A DNA stretch of 64,000 bases from Planctomycetota bacterium (GCA_019636215.1 JAHBXZ010000001.1:133694-197693), one strand, 5' to 3'; shown: positions 50,362 to 59,106, numbered from the stretch's first letter. Made by a program: numbers and translations. The notes: generated by a model from the letters alone, not told the origin.

Positions 50362-52629
50362 ATGTCGTCAACTCTAGACATCCGCGTGGAAGGCATGACC
50401 TGCGCCCACTGCGCCCGCAGTGTCGAAAAAACGTTAACCGAGCTGCCCGGCATCACGGCCGCCAGCGCGGATTTCGCCAGCGGCAACGTGCGCCTGACGT
50501 TGGGCGAAAACCCGCCGTCATTCGAGGTCATGACGCCCAAGGTGGCCAAGGCCGGGTACCACTTGCTGCCGCCCGACGTTGCAGCGCGCACGGATGCCGC
50601 CGATGCCGCCAATGCCGCGGCGCGCAACCATTTGATCATGCTGCTGCTGGGCGTGGTGCTGACCGCGCCAGTGCTGGCCATGGATTGGCTGCACCTGCAT
50701 GGCGCGGTCTATGACTGGCTGGCCGTGGCGCTTTCCGTGACCCTGCAGGCCACGGTGGGGCTGGTGTTCTACAAAGGCGCGATTGCCAACATTCGCTCGC
50801 GCATGCTGGGCATGGATGTGCTGGTCAGCATCGGCATGGCCTCGGGGCTGATCTATGGCGTGCTGCTGGTGGTGTTTGACTGGCCGCTGCCGGCGGGCCT
50901 TACCCGCCACGTGTTCTTTGAGGCCGCGACCTTGCTGGTGGTGTTCTTGCGGCTGGGCAAGTTTGTGGAGGCCAAGGCCCGGGGCAATGCGCTTAGCGCC
51001 CTGCGCAGCCTGCTGAGGTTGTCGCCGGAATCCGCGCGGGTGCGGCGGGGTGGCCCCGACCATCCGGGTGGGGTCCAGACCATTGCGGCCAGCGAAGTGC
51101 AGGTGGGCGAGATCTGCCTGGTCAGCCCCGGTGGGCGCGTGCCGGTCGACGGCGAAATCATCAGCGGCGCGGGCGACATGGATGAGTCCATGCTCACGGG
51201 TGAATCGGTGCCCGTGGCTCGCGGGCAGGGCGACACGGTACGCGCGGGCACCATCAGCACCAACGGCGCACTTGAGATTCGCGCCACGGCCGTGGGCAGC
51301 GGCACCGCGCTGGCCCACATTGTGCGGCTGGTAGAAGAAGCCCAGCGCAGCAAGGCCCCGATCCAGCGGCTGGCGGATCGCATAAGCAATTGGTTTGTCC
51401 CGATTGTGGTGCTTACGGCCCTGGGCGCGGGCATTGGCTGGGGCCTATCCGGCGCGGGCGCGGCCCGGGCGATCACCCATTCGATTGCCGTGCTGGTGAT
51501 TGCCTGCCCCTGTGCGCTGGGCATTGCCGTGCCCGCGGCGGTGATGATCGGCAGCGGCGCGGCCCTGCGGCGCGGCGTGCTGGTGAAAAACGGCGCGGCG
51601 CTCGAACGCATTGCCAAGGCCCGGATTTTTGCCTTCGACAAGACCGGTACATTGACCCAGGGCAAGCCCCAGGTGGCGAAGGTGATGCTGGCCCAAGGCG
51701 CGACGCAGGAACAGATGGACTCCGCGCTGGCGATAGCGTCCCAAGGGTCAAGGCACCCCTTTGCAAGGGCGTTGAACAACCAGTTCCGAGTCCTGAGTTC
51801 TGAGTCCGGTGTTGACGGCAGTGCCAACTCGGAACTCAGAGCTCAGAACTCAGAACTTTCAGTTCGCGGCTTCGAAACGCCCGGCAAGGGCCTGATCGCC
51901 ATTGCCGGCGAACGCACGATTTTGTTTGGCAGCGCAGGCTTGATGGCCGAACAGGAAGCGGCCATCCCCGCCGACTTGCAATCCCAGGCCCAGGCGGCGC
52001 GGGATGCCGGGCACAGTGTCAGCTTTGTGGCCGAGGAAACGCGGGTTCTGGGCGCCGTGGCGTTCACCGACGCCCTGCGGGCCGAGACCGCGGAAGTCGT
52101 GGCCGCGCTGCGCGCGGCGGGCGGGCGGGTGGTGCTGCTCAGTGGCGACCACGCGGCGGCAGTCGCGCGGGTGGCAAGCGCATTGGGTATCACCGAGGTC
52201 CACGCGGCGTTGAGTCCGGCCGAAAAGCTGGCGCGCATTGACGAATTGCGCCAGCAGGGCGTGACGGCAATGGTCGGCGACGGCATCAACGACGCCCCGG
52301 CCTTGGCGCGGGCGGACATCGGCGTGGCGATCGGCGGCGGCAGCGACGTGGCCAAAGAAACCGGCGACCTGGTGCTGATGAACGGCAGCCTGCGCGACCT
52401 GCCGCTGGCGATGGATTTAGGCCGCCGCAGCCTGCGCGCGATCCGGCAGAACCTGTTCTTCAGTCTCGTCTACAATGCCGTGGGTATCCCGCTGGCCGCG
52501 GGCGCGCTGGTGTTCGCGGGGGTGTTCCTGCCCCCCAGCTTCGCGGCACTCAGCATGGTCTTCAGCGACCTCAGCGTCGCCCTGAACAGCGCAAGGCTGG
52601 CCGCAGAACTTCGCAAGGCCGGCAAATAG
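50362..52629 (+). CDS. copA: Copper-translocating P1B-type ATPase
   Basis: 755 aa from ATG 50362, chosen because MSSTLDIRVEGMTCAHC is the normal beginning; an upstream ATG at 50320 would translate array H6. One heavy-metal domain with GMTCAHC, then eight membrane helices, TGES (residue ~279), CPC (~382), DKTGT (~426), HP motif in HPFARAL, and GDGINDAP (~639). Exports Cu+. Between the HP region and VRGFETPGKGL, where relatives have a short stretch, there are about 26 extra residues encoded by heptad array H7. No CopZ or CueR is nearby. Confidence 0.95.
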   Translation: MSSTLDIRVEGMTCAHCARSVEKTLTELPGITAASADFASGNVRLTLGENPPSFEVMTPKVAKAGYHLLPPDVAARTDAADAANAAARNHLIMLLLGVVLTAPVLAMDWLHLHGAVYDWLAVALSVTLQATVGLVFYKGAIANIRSRMLGMDVLVSIGMASGLIYGVLLVVFDWPLPAGLTRHVFFEAATLLVVFLRLGKFVEAKARGNALSALRSLLRLSPESARVRRGGPDHPGGVQTIAASEVQVGEICLVSPGGRVPVDGEIISGAGDMDESMLTGESVPVARGQGDTVRAGTISTNGALEIRATAVGSGTALAHIVRLVEEAQRSKAPIQRLADRISNWFVPIVVLTALGAGIGWGLSGAGAARAITHSIAVLVIACPCALGIAVPAAVMIGSGAALRRGVLVKNGAALERIAKARIFAFDKTGTLTQGKPQVAKVMLAQGATQEQMDSALAIASQGSRHPFARALNNQFRVLSSESGVDGSANSELRAQNSELSVRGFETPGKGLIAIAGERTILFGSAGLMAEQEAAIPADLQSQAQAARDAGHSVSFVAEETRVLGAVAFTDALRAETAEVVAALRAAGGRVVLLSGDHAAAVARVASALGITEVHAALSPAEKLARIDELRQQGVTAMVGDGINDAPALARADIGVAIGGGSDVAKETGDLVLMNGSLRDLPLAMDLGRRSLRAIRQNLFFSLVYNAVGIPLAAGALVFAGVFLPPSFAALSMVFSDLSVALNSARLAAELRKAGK
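51783..51861. repeat. Heptad array H7 inside the copper-ATPase gene
   Basis: Left arm 51783-51810: GTTCCGA, GTCCTGA, GTTCTGA, GTCCGGT. Right arm 51827-51861: ACTCGGA, ACTCAGA, GCTCAGA, ACTCAGA, ACTTTCA. Same 7-mer family as H6 just upstream of the gene. It is translated as roughly residues 474-500, in the nucleotide-binding domain. Confidence 0.88.
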
Positions 52630-52655
52630 GGCAGGTCCAAACCGCCAAAGCGCCC

Positions 52656-52728
52656 GTGGCATCGCCGTCCCGGCCATGGCCAGGCGCGGGACGCGTCTGG
52701 TACGCATCGGCGAGGACGCCGATGCCAC
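52656..52728. repeat. Palindromic repeat GTGGCATCG...CGATGCCAC
   Basis: Arms GTGGCATCG (52656-52664) and CGATGCCAC (52720-52728) continue as CCGTCC / GGACGCC. A REP-like element between copA and the FG-GAP gene; AACCGCCAAAGC at 52640-52651 lies beside it. Confidence 0.75.
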
Positions 52729-52781
52729 GTCACCAGGCATACCAGTGGCCGGAAACTGGCGACTGCGCCGCTGTCTGTTCG

Positions 52782-52787
52782 TATAAT
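52782..52787 (+). promoter_or_regulatory. -10 box of the FG-GAP gene
   Basis: A perfect TATAAT; predicted start near 52794, about 38 nt before the ATG. No good -35 at 16-18 bp. Confidence 0.5.
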
Positions 52788-52831
52788 CCGCAGTCCCTTT
52801 GAGTGCCCCTTTGTGCGGAACAGGAGGCGTC

Positions 52832-54181
52832 ATGAACCATCTTTCTACCCTGATGCTTGTTGCGGCGGTGGCTGGGCCATCGCTGGCGGCGGCGGACTAT
52901 TCGTTTGCGCAACCGCGCATGCTCAATGGCGGCGACAAGCCCATCGAAGTTGAGGCTCCGGGCTATGCGGCACCCAGCGTCGCCGACCTCAATGGCGACG
53001 GCGTGCCTGACCTGCTGGTCGGCCAGTTTCGCGACGGCAAGATCGGCTTCTACAAAGGCAGCAGGGGCAAAGACGGCAAGCTGACGTTTGGCGCCCATGA
53101 ATGGCTGCAGGCCGGGGGCGAAGTCGCCAAAATCCCCGGCGTGTGGTGATGCACCAGCAGCACTCCACAGGTAGTGGATCTGAACGGCGACGGCTTCAAC
53201 GACATTCTCTCGGGCTGCTACAGCCAAAGCGGCCACTCGGCCATGGTGGGCAGCTACTGGGTGCTGTACGGCGACAAAGAAGGCAAGTTCGCCAAGCCCG
53301 TAGAGCTGATGGGCACTGACGGCAAACTCCTGCAGGTGGTGCACGACCTCAAGGGCTCCGCGGGCGACCGCCTGACACAGAACATCTGCTCGCGCCCCTT
53401 TGCCGTTGACTGGAATGGCAACGGGCACCTCGATATCGTCGCGGGCAATTTCGAAGGCAGCTTTTTTGTGTTCACAGGCGAGGGCAAGGGCAAGTTCGCC
53501 CCCAAGGCCGCGCAGTTGATGGACACGGAAGGCAAGGCCCTGAAGATCAGCGGCGTGCACAGTGACCCGTTCATCATTGACTGGGACAACGACGGCGACC
53601 TTGACCTGCTGACGGGCAGCAGCGACGGCAACATCTATTGGGCCGAAAACGTCCGCAGCCGCGACGAAAAGGTCACCGGCGCGGATCGCACGCCCGAACT
53701 CACGGCGCTCAAACTGCTGATCAAGGCCCCCGCAGCCAGCAAGGATGCCAGGGCGCCAAGCTATGGCCTGCGCATCTGGGCGGCCGACATCACTGGCGAC
53801 GGCAAGCTCGACATCCTGGTCGGCGATACCTTTCACGGCGGCGGCGGCATGCGCACCGACCTGACGGCGGAAGAAAAAGCGGCCTATGAAAAGGCCGACG
53901 CCGACTACCAACTGGTGATGAAGGACTACCAGGCGGCCCAGAAGCCCTACAACGACGCCTACCAGGCGGCGCTGAAGGAAGCGCGCGAAAAGGCCGGCGA
54001 CAAAGAGCTCAGCCAGGACCAGCTGCGCGCGATTTACAAGGAACACGTAACCGACAAGATGGCCAAGGATGAAAAAGTGCAGGCGGCGCTGACCAGAATG
54101 CGCGAGACGAGCGCGGCACTGAACAAGTTCCGGACCCCGGCCGTCAGCGGCGGCAACCTGTGGGTGTACGAACAGAAGTAG
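52832..54181 (+). CDS. Secreted FG-GAP/VCBS-repeat protein with in-frame UGA (probable selenocysteine 106)
   Basis: ATG 52832 follows CAGGAGG. Signal peptide MNHLSTLMLVAAVAGPSLAAA, then FG-GAP repeats with calcium-type DxNxDGxxD loops: VADLNGDGVPDLLVG, VVDLNGDGFNDILSG, DWNGNGHLDIVAG, DWDNDGDLDLLTG, DITGDGKLDILVG. A TGA at 53147-53149 interrupts an otherwise open 449-codon frame; the repeat pattern continues in the same frame on both sides (GVW-U-CTSSTPQVVDLNGDG). A SECIS-like hairpin follows. The C-terminal 110 residues are a charged coiled-coil. If UGA is not read through, two fragments remain (52832-53149, and from GTG 53174). Extracellular or surface protein of unknown role. Confidence 0.75.
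53150..53182 (+). promoter_or_regulatory. SECIS-like hairpin after in-frame UGA
   Basis: TCCAC (53164-53168), loop AGGTA, GTGGA (53174-53178), with CAG/CUG pairing below across a small internal loop. The loop begins 19 nt after the UGA (17 nt in E. coli fdhF, whose loop is AGGUCU). Confidence 0.55.
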
Positions 54182-54202
54182 CCGAAGTGGACAAGTGAAC
54201 CC

Positions 54203-54228
54203 GGGGCGGGACCATTTGGTCCCGCCCC
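54203..54228 (+). terminator. Terminator of the FG-GAP gene
   Basis: GGGGCGGGACC, loop ATTT, GGTCCCGCCCC: a perfect 11-bp stem 21 nt past the stop, followed by GCTTGCTT. Confidence 0.75.
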
Positions 54229-54528
54229 GCTTGCTTGGCGCCCGGTCGTTGGGTTGCGTTTAAACGGGCCTGCCGGGTCCAAAGACCCGGCAGGCAGCTG
54301 ATGCGTCCGCCGGGCTTTCGGGCGGGCGGGCAACCCTGCGCGACGCATCGCTATGGCTAAAACGCCCGGCCTGGCCCGGGCCTTCCCGGCCTGTGCCTGA
54401 TTTGGCCCAAAGGGGAGGGCTTTCGCGCTTTGGCAAAGCCGGGCGTTGTTTGAGGTTTTTCCTGAACCGGAACCCGGGTAACCTGACAGTGTTAAAGGTG
54501 ACAGCCCTTAACCCTGATTGGGGACACC
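54229..54528. other. Highly structured intergenic region, no gene
   Basis: Successive inverted repeats: CCTGCCGGGTC-CAAA-GACCCGGCAGG (54269-54294); ATGCGTC (54301-54307) with GACGCAT (54342-54348); AACGCCCGGC (54361-54370) with GCCGGGCGTT (54438-54447). They precede the secreted protein gene at 54529 and could be an RNA leader, a small RNA or repeat DNA. Confidence 0.5.
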
Positions 54529-56145
54529 ATGCGCATTACCACGTTTCTTCCGGCCCTGCTGCTGGTTGCGTCAACCGGCCTGTTCGTGAATTCGGGCGTT
54601 GCCCGGGCCGAGCAGATCCGGCTTTCCGACGGCCGCTTCCTGCAGGGCGACGTCGAAGAGGTCAAGGATGACGGCTTCACATTCCGCCTGACCGACAGCG
54701 GCGGCAAGGTGTTCCTGCGCTGGAACCAGGTTGATGCCGGCCTGAAGCAGCGCCTGAAGAACGAGCGCGACCCCGACGACGGCCTGAACCTGGAAGTCAT
54801 GGTTGATGGCGCGCGCCTGGAACTGCTGGATGGCTCGGTGCTGGAAGGCAGGCTGACCCGAAACGGCAACAACTACACCATCATCAACCGCGACCGCCCG
54901 CGCGGGATTGAAGTCCTGCTGGATGACATCGTCGAAGACGGCGTGATTGAAGGCATCCAGATTGAAGCCACAGTCATGATGTCCGAGCGCGAAGCGCTGA
55001 CACTGGCCGAGGAACGCCGCGCCCCGCTGGAAACCGCGCGCCAGTACTACGAAATGGCCCGCATTGCCGACCGCCTGGGCCTGTACGAAGAAGCCAAAGA
55101 TTACGTGACCCAGGGCCTGCAGGCTTCGCCGGACCAGAAGCTGCAAGCCAGGCTGACCGAATACGACGCCAAGCTGGCCGACCTGATTCGCCAGAAGGAA
55201 CTGCTGACGGCCCTGGCCGCGGCGCGGCAGCTGGGCAAGGCGCGCAAGTACCAGAAGGCGCTGGATGTGCTCAAGAATGCCAAGGACACCTACAAGCCCA
55301 CCGACGGTGTGCTGGCCAAGTGGGAAGAAGTGAACGCCGAAACCGAGCTTGAGTACACCAAGTTCGTCATCAACGAGTGGTACAAGCTGATGAAGACGGT
55401 GGTGCAGGCCAAGCTGAAGCACAAAGACAGCAAGAACATCACCGTGCAGGAAGCCATGAACTGGGCGCGTCGCGAGATGGATGTCGACATCCAGAAGCGC
55501 CTGGCGGCGATCACCGAGGGCGACCCCGCCAACATGAAGCTGCGCTTCAGCAAGCGCCACGAACTGCACGACAGCAAGGTGATCCGCCTGTCCACCAAGA
55601 AGGTCACGTTTGGCGAAGACGGCTTCTACCAGGTTGTGGGCGGGCACCTGCCGGTTGCCGGCAAGCAGCCCAACCCGACAGGATCCACCCCGGGCGCCAC
55701 ACCCAACCCGCGCGGGCCCGGCGGCGGCAGTGGCCCGGGCATCGGCCCGGGCGGCGGTGGTGGTGGCAACGGCCCTGGCGGCCGTTACCAGGGCCCGATC
55801 GACTGGGACGAGTTCGACCGTATGATGAAGGGCCAGCAGAAGGACGGCTTCCAGGACATGCCGAAGCTGCCCGACAACATCTCGCCTGACGACATCAAAG
55901 AAGCCCTGCGCAAGGCCCTGGGCGAAGACAAAGACAGCGAGAAAAAGGACGGCCCCAAGCCGACCAGCCCCGTCAAGCAGGACATCAGCAAGCTTACTGT
56001 GCCCAGCTATGTGCCCAGCCTCACCGAGTGGTGGGACAAGGGCAGCTCCACCACCCGTCAGCGCTGGCTGCTGGCGGTGTACGTCAAGTTCGGCGGCACG
56101 ATGCAGGTGCTGGAACTCGACGACTGGGACATCAAGTACCGCTAG
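54529..56145 (+). CDS. Secreted protein with tetratricopeptide-like region, unknown
   Basis: 538 aa, ATG after GGGGACACC. Signal peptide MRITTFLPALLLVASTGLFVN...ARA. An N-terminal SH3-like pair (IRLSDGRFLQGDVEEVKDDGF; LLDGSVLEGRLTRNGNNY) as in the protein at 59.1 kb, then TPR-like helices (ARQYYEMARIADRLGLYEEAKD, ALDVLKNAKDTY), a Gly/Pro-rich linker at residues ~380-425, and a C-terminal part SYVPSLTEWWDKGSSTTRQRW. The N-terminal LSDGxxLxGxV domain plus TPR plan is shared with the 376-aa protein at 59107-60237, so they are distant paralogues. Periplasmic or cell-surface. Confidence 0.78.
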   Translation: MRITTFLPALLLVASTGLFVNSGVARAEQIRLSDGRFLQGDVEEVKDDGFTFRLTDSGGKVFLRWNQVDAGLKQRLKNERDPDDGLNLEVMVDGARLELLDGSVLEGRLTRNGNNYTIINRDRPRGIEVLLDDIVEDGVIEGIQIEATVMMSEREALTLAEERRAPLETARQYYEMARIADRLGLYEEAKDYVTQGLQASPDQKLQARLTEYDAKLADLIRQKELLTALAAARQLGKARKYQKALDVLKNAKDTYKPTDGVLAKWEEVNAETELEYTKFVINEWYKLMKTVVQAKLKHKDSKNITVQEAMNWARREMDVDIQKRLAAITEGDPANMKLRFSKRHELHDSKVIRLSTKKVTFGEDGFYQVVGGHLPVAGKQPNPTGSTPGATPNPRGPGGGSGPGIGPGGGGGGNGPGGRYQGPIDWDEFDRMMKGQQKDGFQDMPKLPDNISPDDIKEALRKALGEDKDSEKKDGPKPTSPVKQDISKLTVPSYVPSLTEWWDKGSSTTRQRWLLAVYVKFGGTMQVLELDDWDIKYR

Positions 56146-56164
56146 CCCGTGGTTGCCATGACCG

Positions 56165-56198
56165 CAAACAACCCCGGCCCATTGGCCGGGGTTGTTTG
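56165..56198. terminator. Bidirectional terminator
   Basis: CAAACAACCCCGGCC (56165-56179), loop CATT, GGCCGGGGTTGTTTG (56184-56198): a perfect 15-bp stem between convergent genes with T-rich ends on both strands. Confidence 0.9.
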
Positions 56199-56226
56199 TT
56201 TACAGGCTGCACCCGCGGTGCCGGTG

Positions 56227-57189
56227 TCATGGCGGGGTGCCGTTTGCCGGTTGCTGCCTGCGGCCGATGAACTGCGCGCTGAGGTTCGCCACCAGGATCA
56301 TCGCCGCGCCGAACACCAGCCAGCCCGAAAGCACTTCCAGGCCGGCAATCAGCGACATCACCGATGCAAACACCGGTGTGCTGGTGAACAGGATCGCGGC
56401 ATGGTTGGGTGAAACCTCGCGCTGCCAGCGGTTGACCAGCGCCAGCGCGATCACCGTGCTGACCAGCGCCAGGTAGAGTTCTGTCCCCCAGAAGCGCACA
56501 TCGGCCAGTGCCTCACCCAGGCCGGGGTTGGCAGCAAGTTCCGCCGCGCCGGGCGACAGGGCAAAGGCCGCGCCGCAGATCAGCGCACAGGCCACGATCA
56601 TCGCCAGTGTCTGCGACAGCACGTTGCCCTTGCGTGTGACAACATCGGTCACCACGATCTGCACGGCGTAAACGGCCGCGGCGACAATGTTCAGCCACGC
56701 CGCCAGCGACAGCCCGGCCTCCGGCGGCCCGCCGATGAACATCGCGCCCAGTGTTGCAAACGGCACGCCGATCAACACTCCCAGCCGGGGCTTGCGCCGC
56801 AGAAACAGAAACGCGAACAGCGGCGCGAACACGACAAACAGCGCGGTCAGAAACGCGGCCTTGCCGGGCTCCATGTCGATGTAACTCATGCCGACCATCT
56901 GCGTCAGCAGGTGCATCGAAAAGCACAGCCCCAGCGCCGCGCCGGAAAGCAGATTGCGCAGTGTCAGGTGCTTCAAGGCGCCCGGAAGCACCAGCGGCAT
57001 CAGAACGGCGGCCAGGGCAAAGCGCACGGTCAGGTACAGCGCGCTGACGGCCATGCGATGGTTGGTGTCGTCGATTTCCTGCAGCGGTTGAGGCCCGACC
57101 TCCAGGCAGATGAACGCCCCGGCCCAGATCAGGCAGACCAGCAGCAGCATGGCTATGGCCAGCCTTGGCCGGGGTGCGGGGTTATTCAT
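56227..57189 (-). CDS. EamA (DMT superfamily) transporter, second of a tandem pair
   Basis: 320 aa, ten predicted membrane helices in two EamA halves: LLLVCLIWAGAFICLEVGPQ, FALAAVLMPLVL, GKAAFLTALFVVFAPLFAFL, then IVAAAVYAVQIVVTDVVT, ALVSTVIALALVNRWQREVS and FASVMSLIAGLEVLSGWLVFGA. Exporter or importer of small metabolites; substrate not predictable. Its start overlaps the upstream paralogue by 8 nt, so the two are cotranslated and may pair as antiparallel partners or be a recent duplication. Confidence 0.9.
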   Translation of the reverse strand: MNNPAPRPRLAIAMLLLVCLIWAGAFICLEVGPQPLQEIDDTNHRMAVSALYLTVRFALAAVLMPLVLPGALKHLTLRNLLSGAALGLCFSMHLLTQMVGMSYIDMEPGKAAFLTALFVVFAPLFAFLFLRRKPRLGVLIGVPFATLGAMFIGGPPEAGLSLAAWLNIVAAAVYAVQIVVTDVVTRKGNVLSQTLAMIVACALICGAAFALSPGAAELAANPGLGEALADVRFWGTELYLALVSTVIALALVNRWQREVSPNHAAILFTSTPVFASVMSLIAGLEVLSGWLVFGAAMILVANLSAQFIGRRQQPANGTPP

Positions 57190-58147
57190 GGGGCACCCGG
57201 GGCCGCTTGCGCAGGAACTCGGCGGCCAGGTTGGCGCACAGGATCATGCCCGCGCCGAAAAACAGCCAGGGCGTAACCTGTTCGCGGTCCGACAGCGCCA
57301 GGCTTATCAGCGTGGCAAACACGGGCTCGGCCGTGTAAATGATCGCGGCCCGCGACGGGTGCAGTTCTTTCTGCCAGCGGTTCAGCACACTGACCGCAAT
57401 CACCGTGGCCAGCACCGCGCACAGGATCACCGTGTGCAGAAACTCGAAGTTGCCAAACACAGCGACCAGCGCGTCCGGCCGCAGCATGGCTGCGCCGCCC
57501 GGGGACAGCAGCAGCGCCAGCGCCATCCAGACCGCGCTGAACACCAGCATCGTGAACGTGACGGCCATAGGGTCAGACCGGCGCGTGGCGACATCGGTAA
57601 CAAGAATGTGCGCGCCGAACACCACGGCACAGCCGATGGTCAGCCAGGCCCCCAGCGACAGCCCGCCCTCAGGCGGCCCCTGGATGAACGCCGCGCCGAT
57701 CAGCGCAAGCGGCACGCCCACAATCACGCCGCCCGGCGGCAGCCGCCGCGTCAGGGCCGCGCCAAGAATCGGCGTGGCCACCACAAACAGGCTGGTCAGA
57801 AACGCCGACTGGCTGGGCGGCAGGTCCTTCTGTGTCAGGCCCACGATCTGCAGCAGAAAGCCGCCCGCAAAGGGGACACTCAGCCAGAAGCCCCACTTCC
57901 AGGCCGCGCGGTTCAGCCTGCGCAGGCTGTTGGGAATCAGCGGCGGCATCAGGGCCGCGGCCATCAGAAAGCGCACCAGCAAGAAGAACGCGCCGATCGC
58001 CACCACCCCGGCCCCGGGCGCGGCGTGGTGCAGGCCCTCCAGGCCGGTCTTCATCCATGTGAAGGTCGCGCCCCAGAACAGGCACACTCCCAGCAGGGCG
58101 AATGTGGCAATGCGGCGCAAGCGCGGGGTGGAAGCGGTCTGCTCCAT
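57182..58147 (-). CDS. EamA (DMT superfamily) transporter, first of the pair
   Basis: 321 aa, same layout as its neighbour: LLGVCLFWGATFTWMKTGLEG, FLMAAALMPPLIPNS, SQSAFLTSLFVVATPILGAAL, GCAVVFGAHILVTDVATR, VLATVIAVSVLNRWQKEL, FATLISLALSDREQVTPWLFFGAG. The shared blocks 'xQxxAFLTxLFVVxxP', 'LNRWQxExxPxxAAIxxT' and 'PVFAxxxSL' show paralogy with the downstream gene. Substrate unknown. No clear Shine-Dalgarno. Confidence 0.9.
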   Translation of the reverse strand: MEQTASTPRLRRIATFALLGVCLFWGATFTWMKTGLEGLHHAAPGAGVVAIGAFFLLVRFLMAAALMPPLIPNSLRRLNRAAWKWGFWLSVPFAGGFLLQIVGLTQKDLPPSQSAFLTSLFVVATPILGAALTRRLPPGGVIVGVPLALIGAAFIQGPPEGGLSLGAWLTIGCAVVFGAHILVTDVATRRSDPMAVTFTMLVFSAVWMALALLLSPGGAAMLRPDALVAVFGNFEFLHTVILCAVLATVIAVSVLNRWQKELHPSRAAIIYTAEPVFATLISLALSDREQVTPWLFFGAGMILCANLAAEFLRKRPRVPHE

Positions 58148-58201
58148 GGCGCGAGGATGCTAGCGAGCCCTGGCCCAAAGCGTTAGCGAGATGCGGCATC
58201 G

Positions 58202-58642
58202 CTAGCGTTCCAGCAGGATCGTGACCGGGCCGTCGTTGACCAGTTCCACCTGCATGTCGGCGCCGAACACGCCGCGTTCGACCCTGGTACCGAGTGCCGC
58301 CTCCAGCAACGCGCAGAATTGCTCGAACAACGGCTGCGCGGCTTCAGGCCGTGCGGCGTCGATGTAACTGGGCCGGTTGCCTTTGGTCGCGTCGGCGTAA
58401 AGCGTGAACTGGCTGACGGCCAGCGCCCGGCCGCCGGCCTGCCCCAGGTCGAGGTTCATCTTGCCTTCGGCGTCGGCAAACACGCGCAGGCCCGCAACCT
58501 TGTGGGCCAGCCAGGCCGCGTGTGCGGGTGTATCGCCGGTGCGCACACCCACCAGCAGCAGCAGGCCGCGCCCAATGGCGCCGACCACGTTGCCCTCGAC
58601 GGTGACCTGTGCCCGTGCCACACGCTGGACCAGGATCCTCAT
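58202..58642 (-). CDS. dtd: D-aminoacyl-tRNA deacylase
   Basis: 146 aa, family's usual length. [29 protein letters not shown], catalytic [17 protein letters not shown] and the chirality-proofreading tail [14 protein letters not shown] (NxGPVT) are all present. Removes D-amino acids (and glycine from tRNA-Ala) from charged tRNA. Its ATG overlaps the stop of the GNAT gene (4 nt), so they are an operon. Confidence 0.96.
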   Translation of the reverse strand: MRILVQRVARAQVTVEGNVVGAIGRGLLLLVGVRTGDTPAHAAWLAHKVAGLRVFADAEGKMNLDLGQAGGRALAVSQFTLYADATKGNRPSYIDAARPEAAQPLFEQFCALLEAALGTRVERGVFGADMQVELVNDGPVTILLER

Positions 58643-59064
58643 GCGAACATCTTGCGATAGATGGCCTGTTCTTTCACGCGGGTGTAGCCCTCGCGTTCAT
58701 AGAACCGGTGGGCGTCCTTGCGCGTTACCCGCGACCCCAGGTTCACGCCGGCCAGGTTGTGCTGGCGCGCCCAGGCCTCTGTGGCGGCCAGCAGCATGGC
58801 GCCCACGCCCCTGCCCCGGGCGGTGTCCAGCACCACCAGGGATTCCAGTTCGGCCATCGGCGGGCCGATCAGGTGTCGGCGCTGCGAAACGTCGGCAAAG
58901 CCCAGCACGCCTCCGTCTTCGGCCACAAGCAGCGCGTGGTCGGCGCGGCCGCGCAGGCCGGCAAACCAGCGCGCAATGTCGGCGGGGTCGCCGGCATAGT
59001 CCAGTTGCGCGCAAAGGTCGCACAGAACGGGCAGGTCGGATTCTGTGGCGGGGCGGATCAGCAT
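58639..59064 (-). CDS. GNAT-family N-acetyltransferase
   Basis: 141 aa. [19 protein letters not shown] at the N-terminus, [25 protein letters not shown] is the acetyl-CoA pyrophosphate-binding motif (RGRGVG), [22 protein letters not shown] ends the fold. Substrate unknown. First gene of the dtd operon. Confidence 0.92.
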   Translation of the reverse strand: MLIRPATESDLPVLCDLCAQLDYAGDPADIARWFAGLRGRADHALLVAEDGGVLGFADVSQRRHLIGPPMAELESLVVLDTARGRGVGAMLLAATEAWARQHNLAGVNLGSRVTRKDAHRFYEREGYTRVKEQAIYRKMFA

Positions 59065-59106
59065 GCGGCGCCAGAGTGCCCGCGCGGCCGCGAATGCGGA
59101 AGTGGT

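Noticed and set aside
47876-50371. Longer N-terminus of the S41 homologue
   Set aside because: The extra 69 residues translate heptad array H6 and come before a clear ribosome site and lipoprotein signal peptide.
52832-53149. UGA read as tryptophan (altered genetic code)
   Set aside because: Many genes in the window end in TGA at the expected family length (for example the helicase, prmC and DUF1549 genes), so UGA is a stop here in general.
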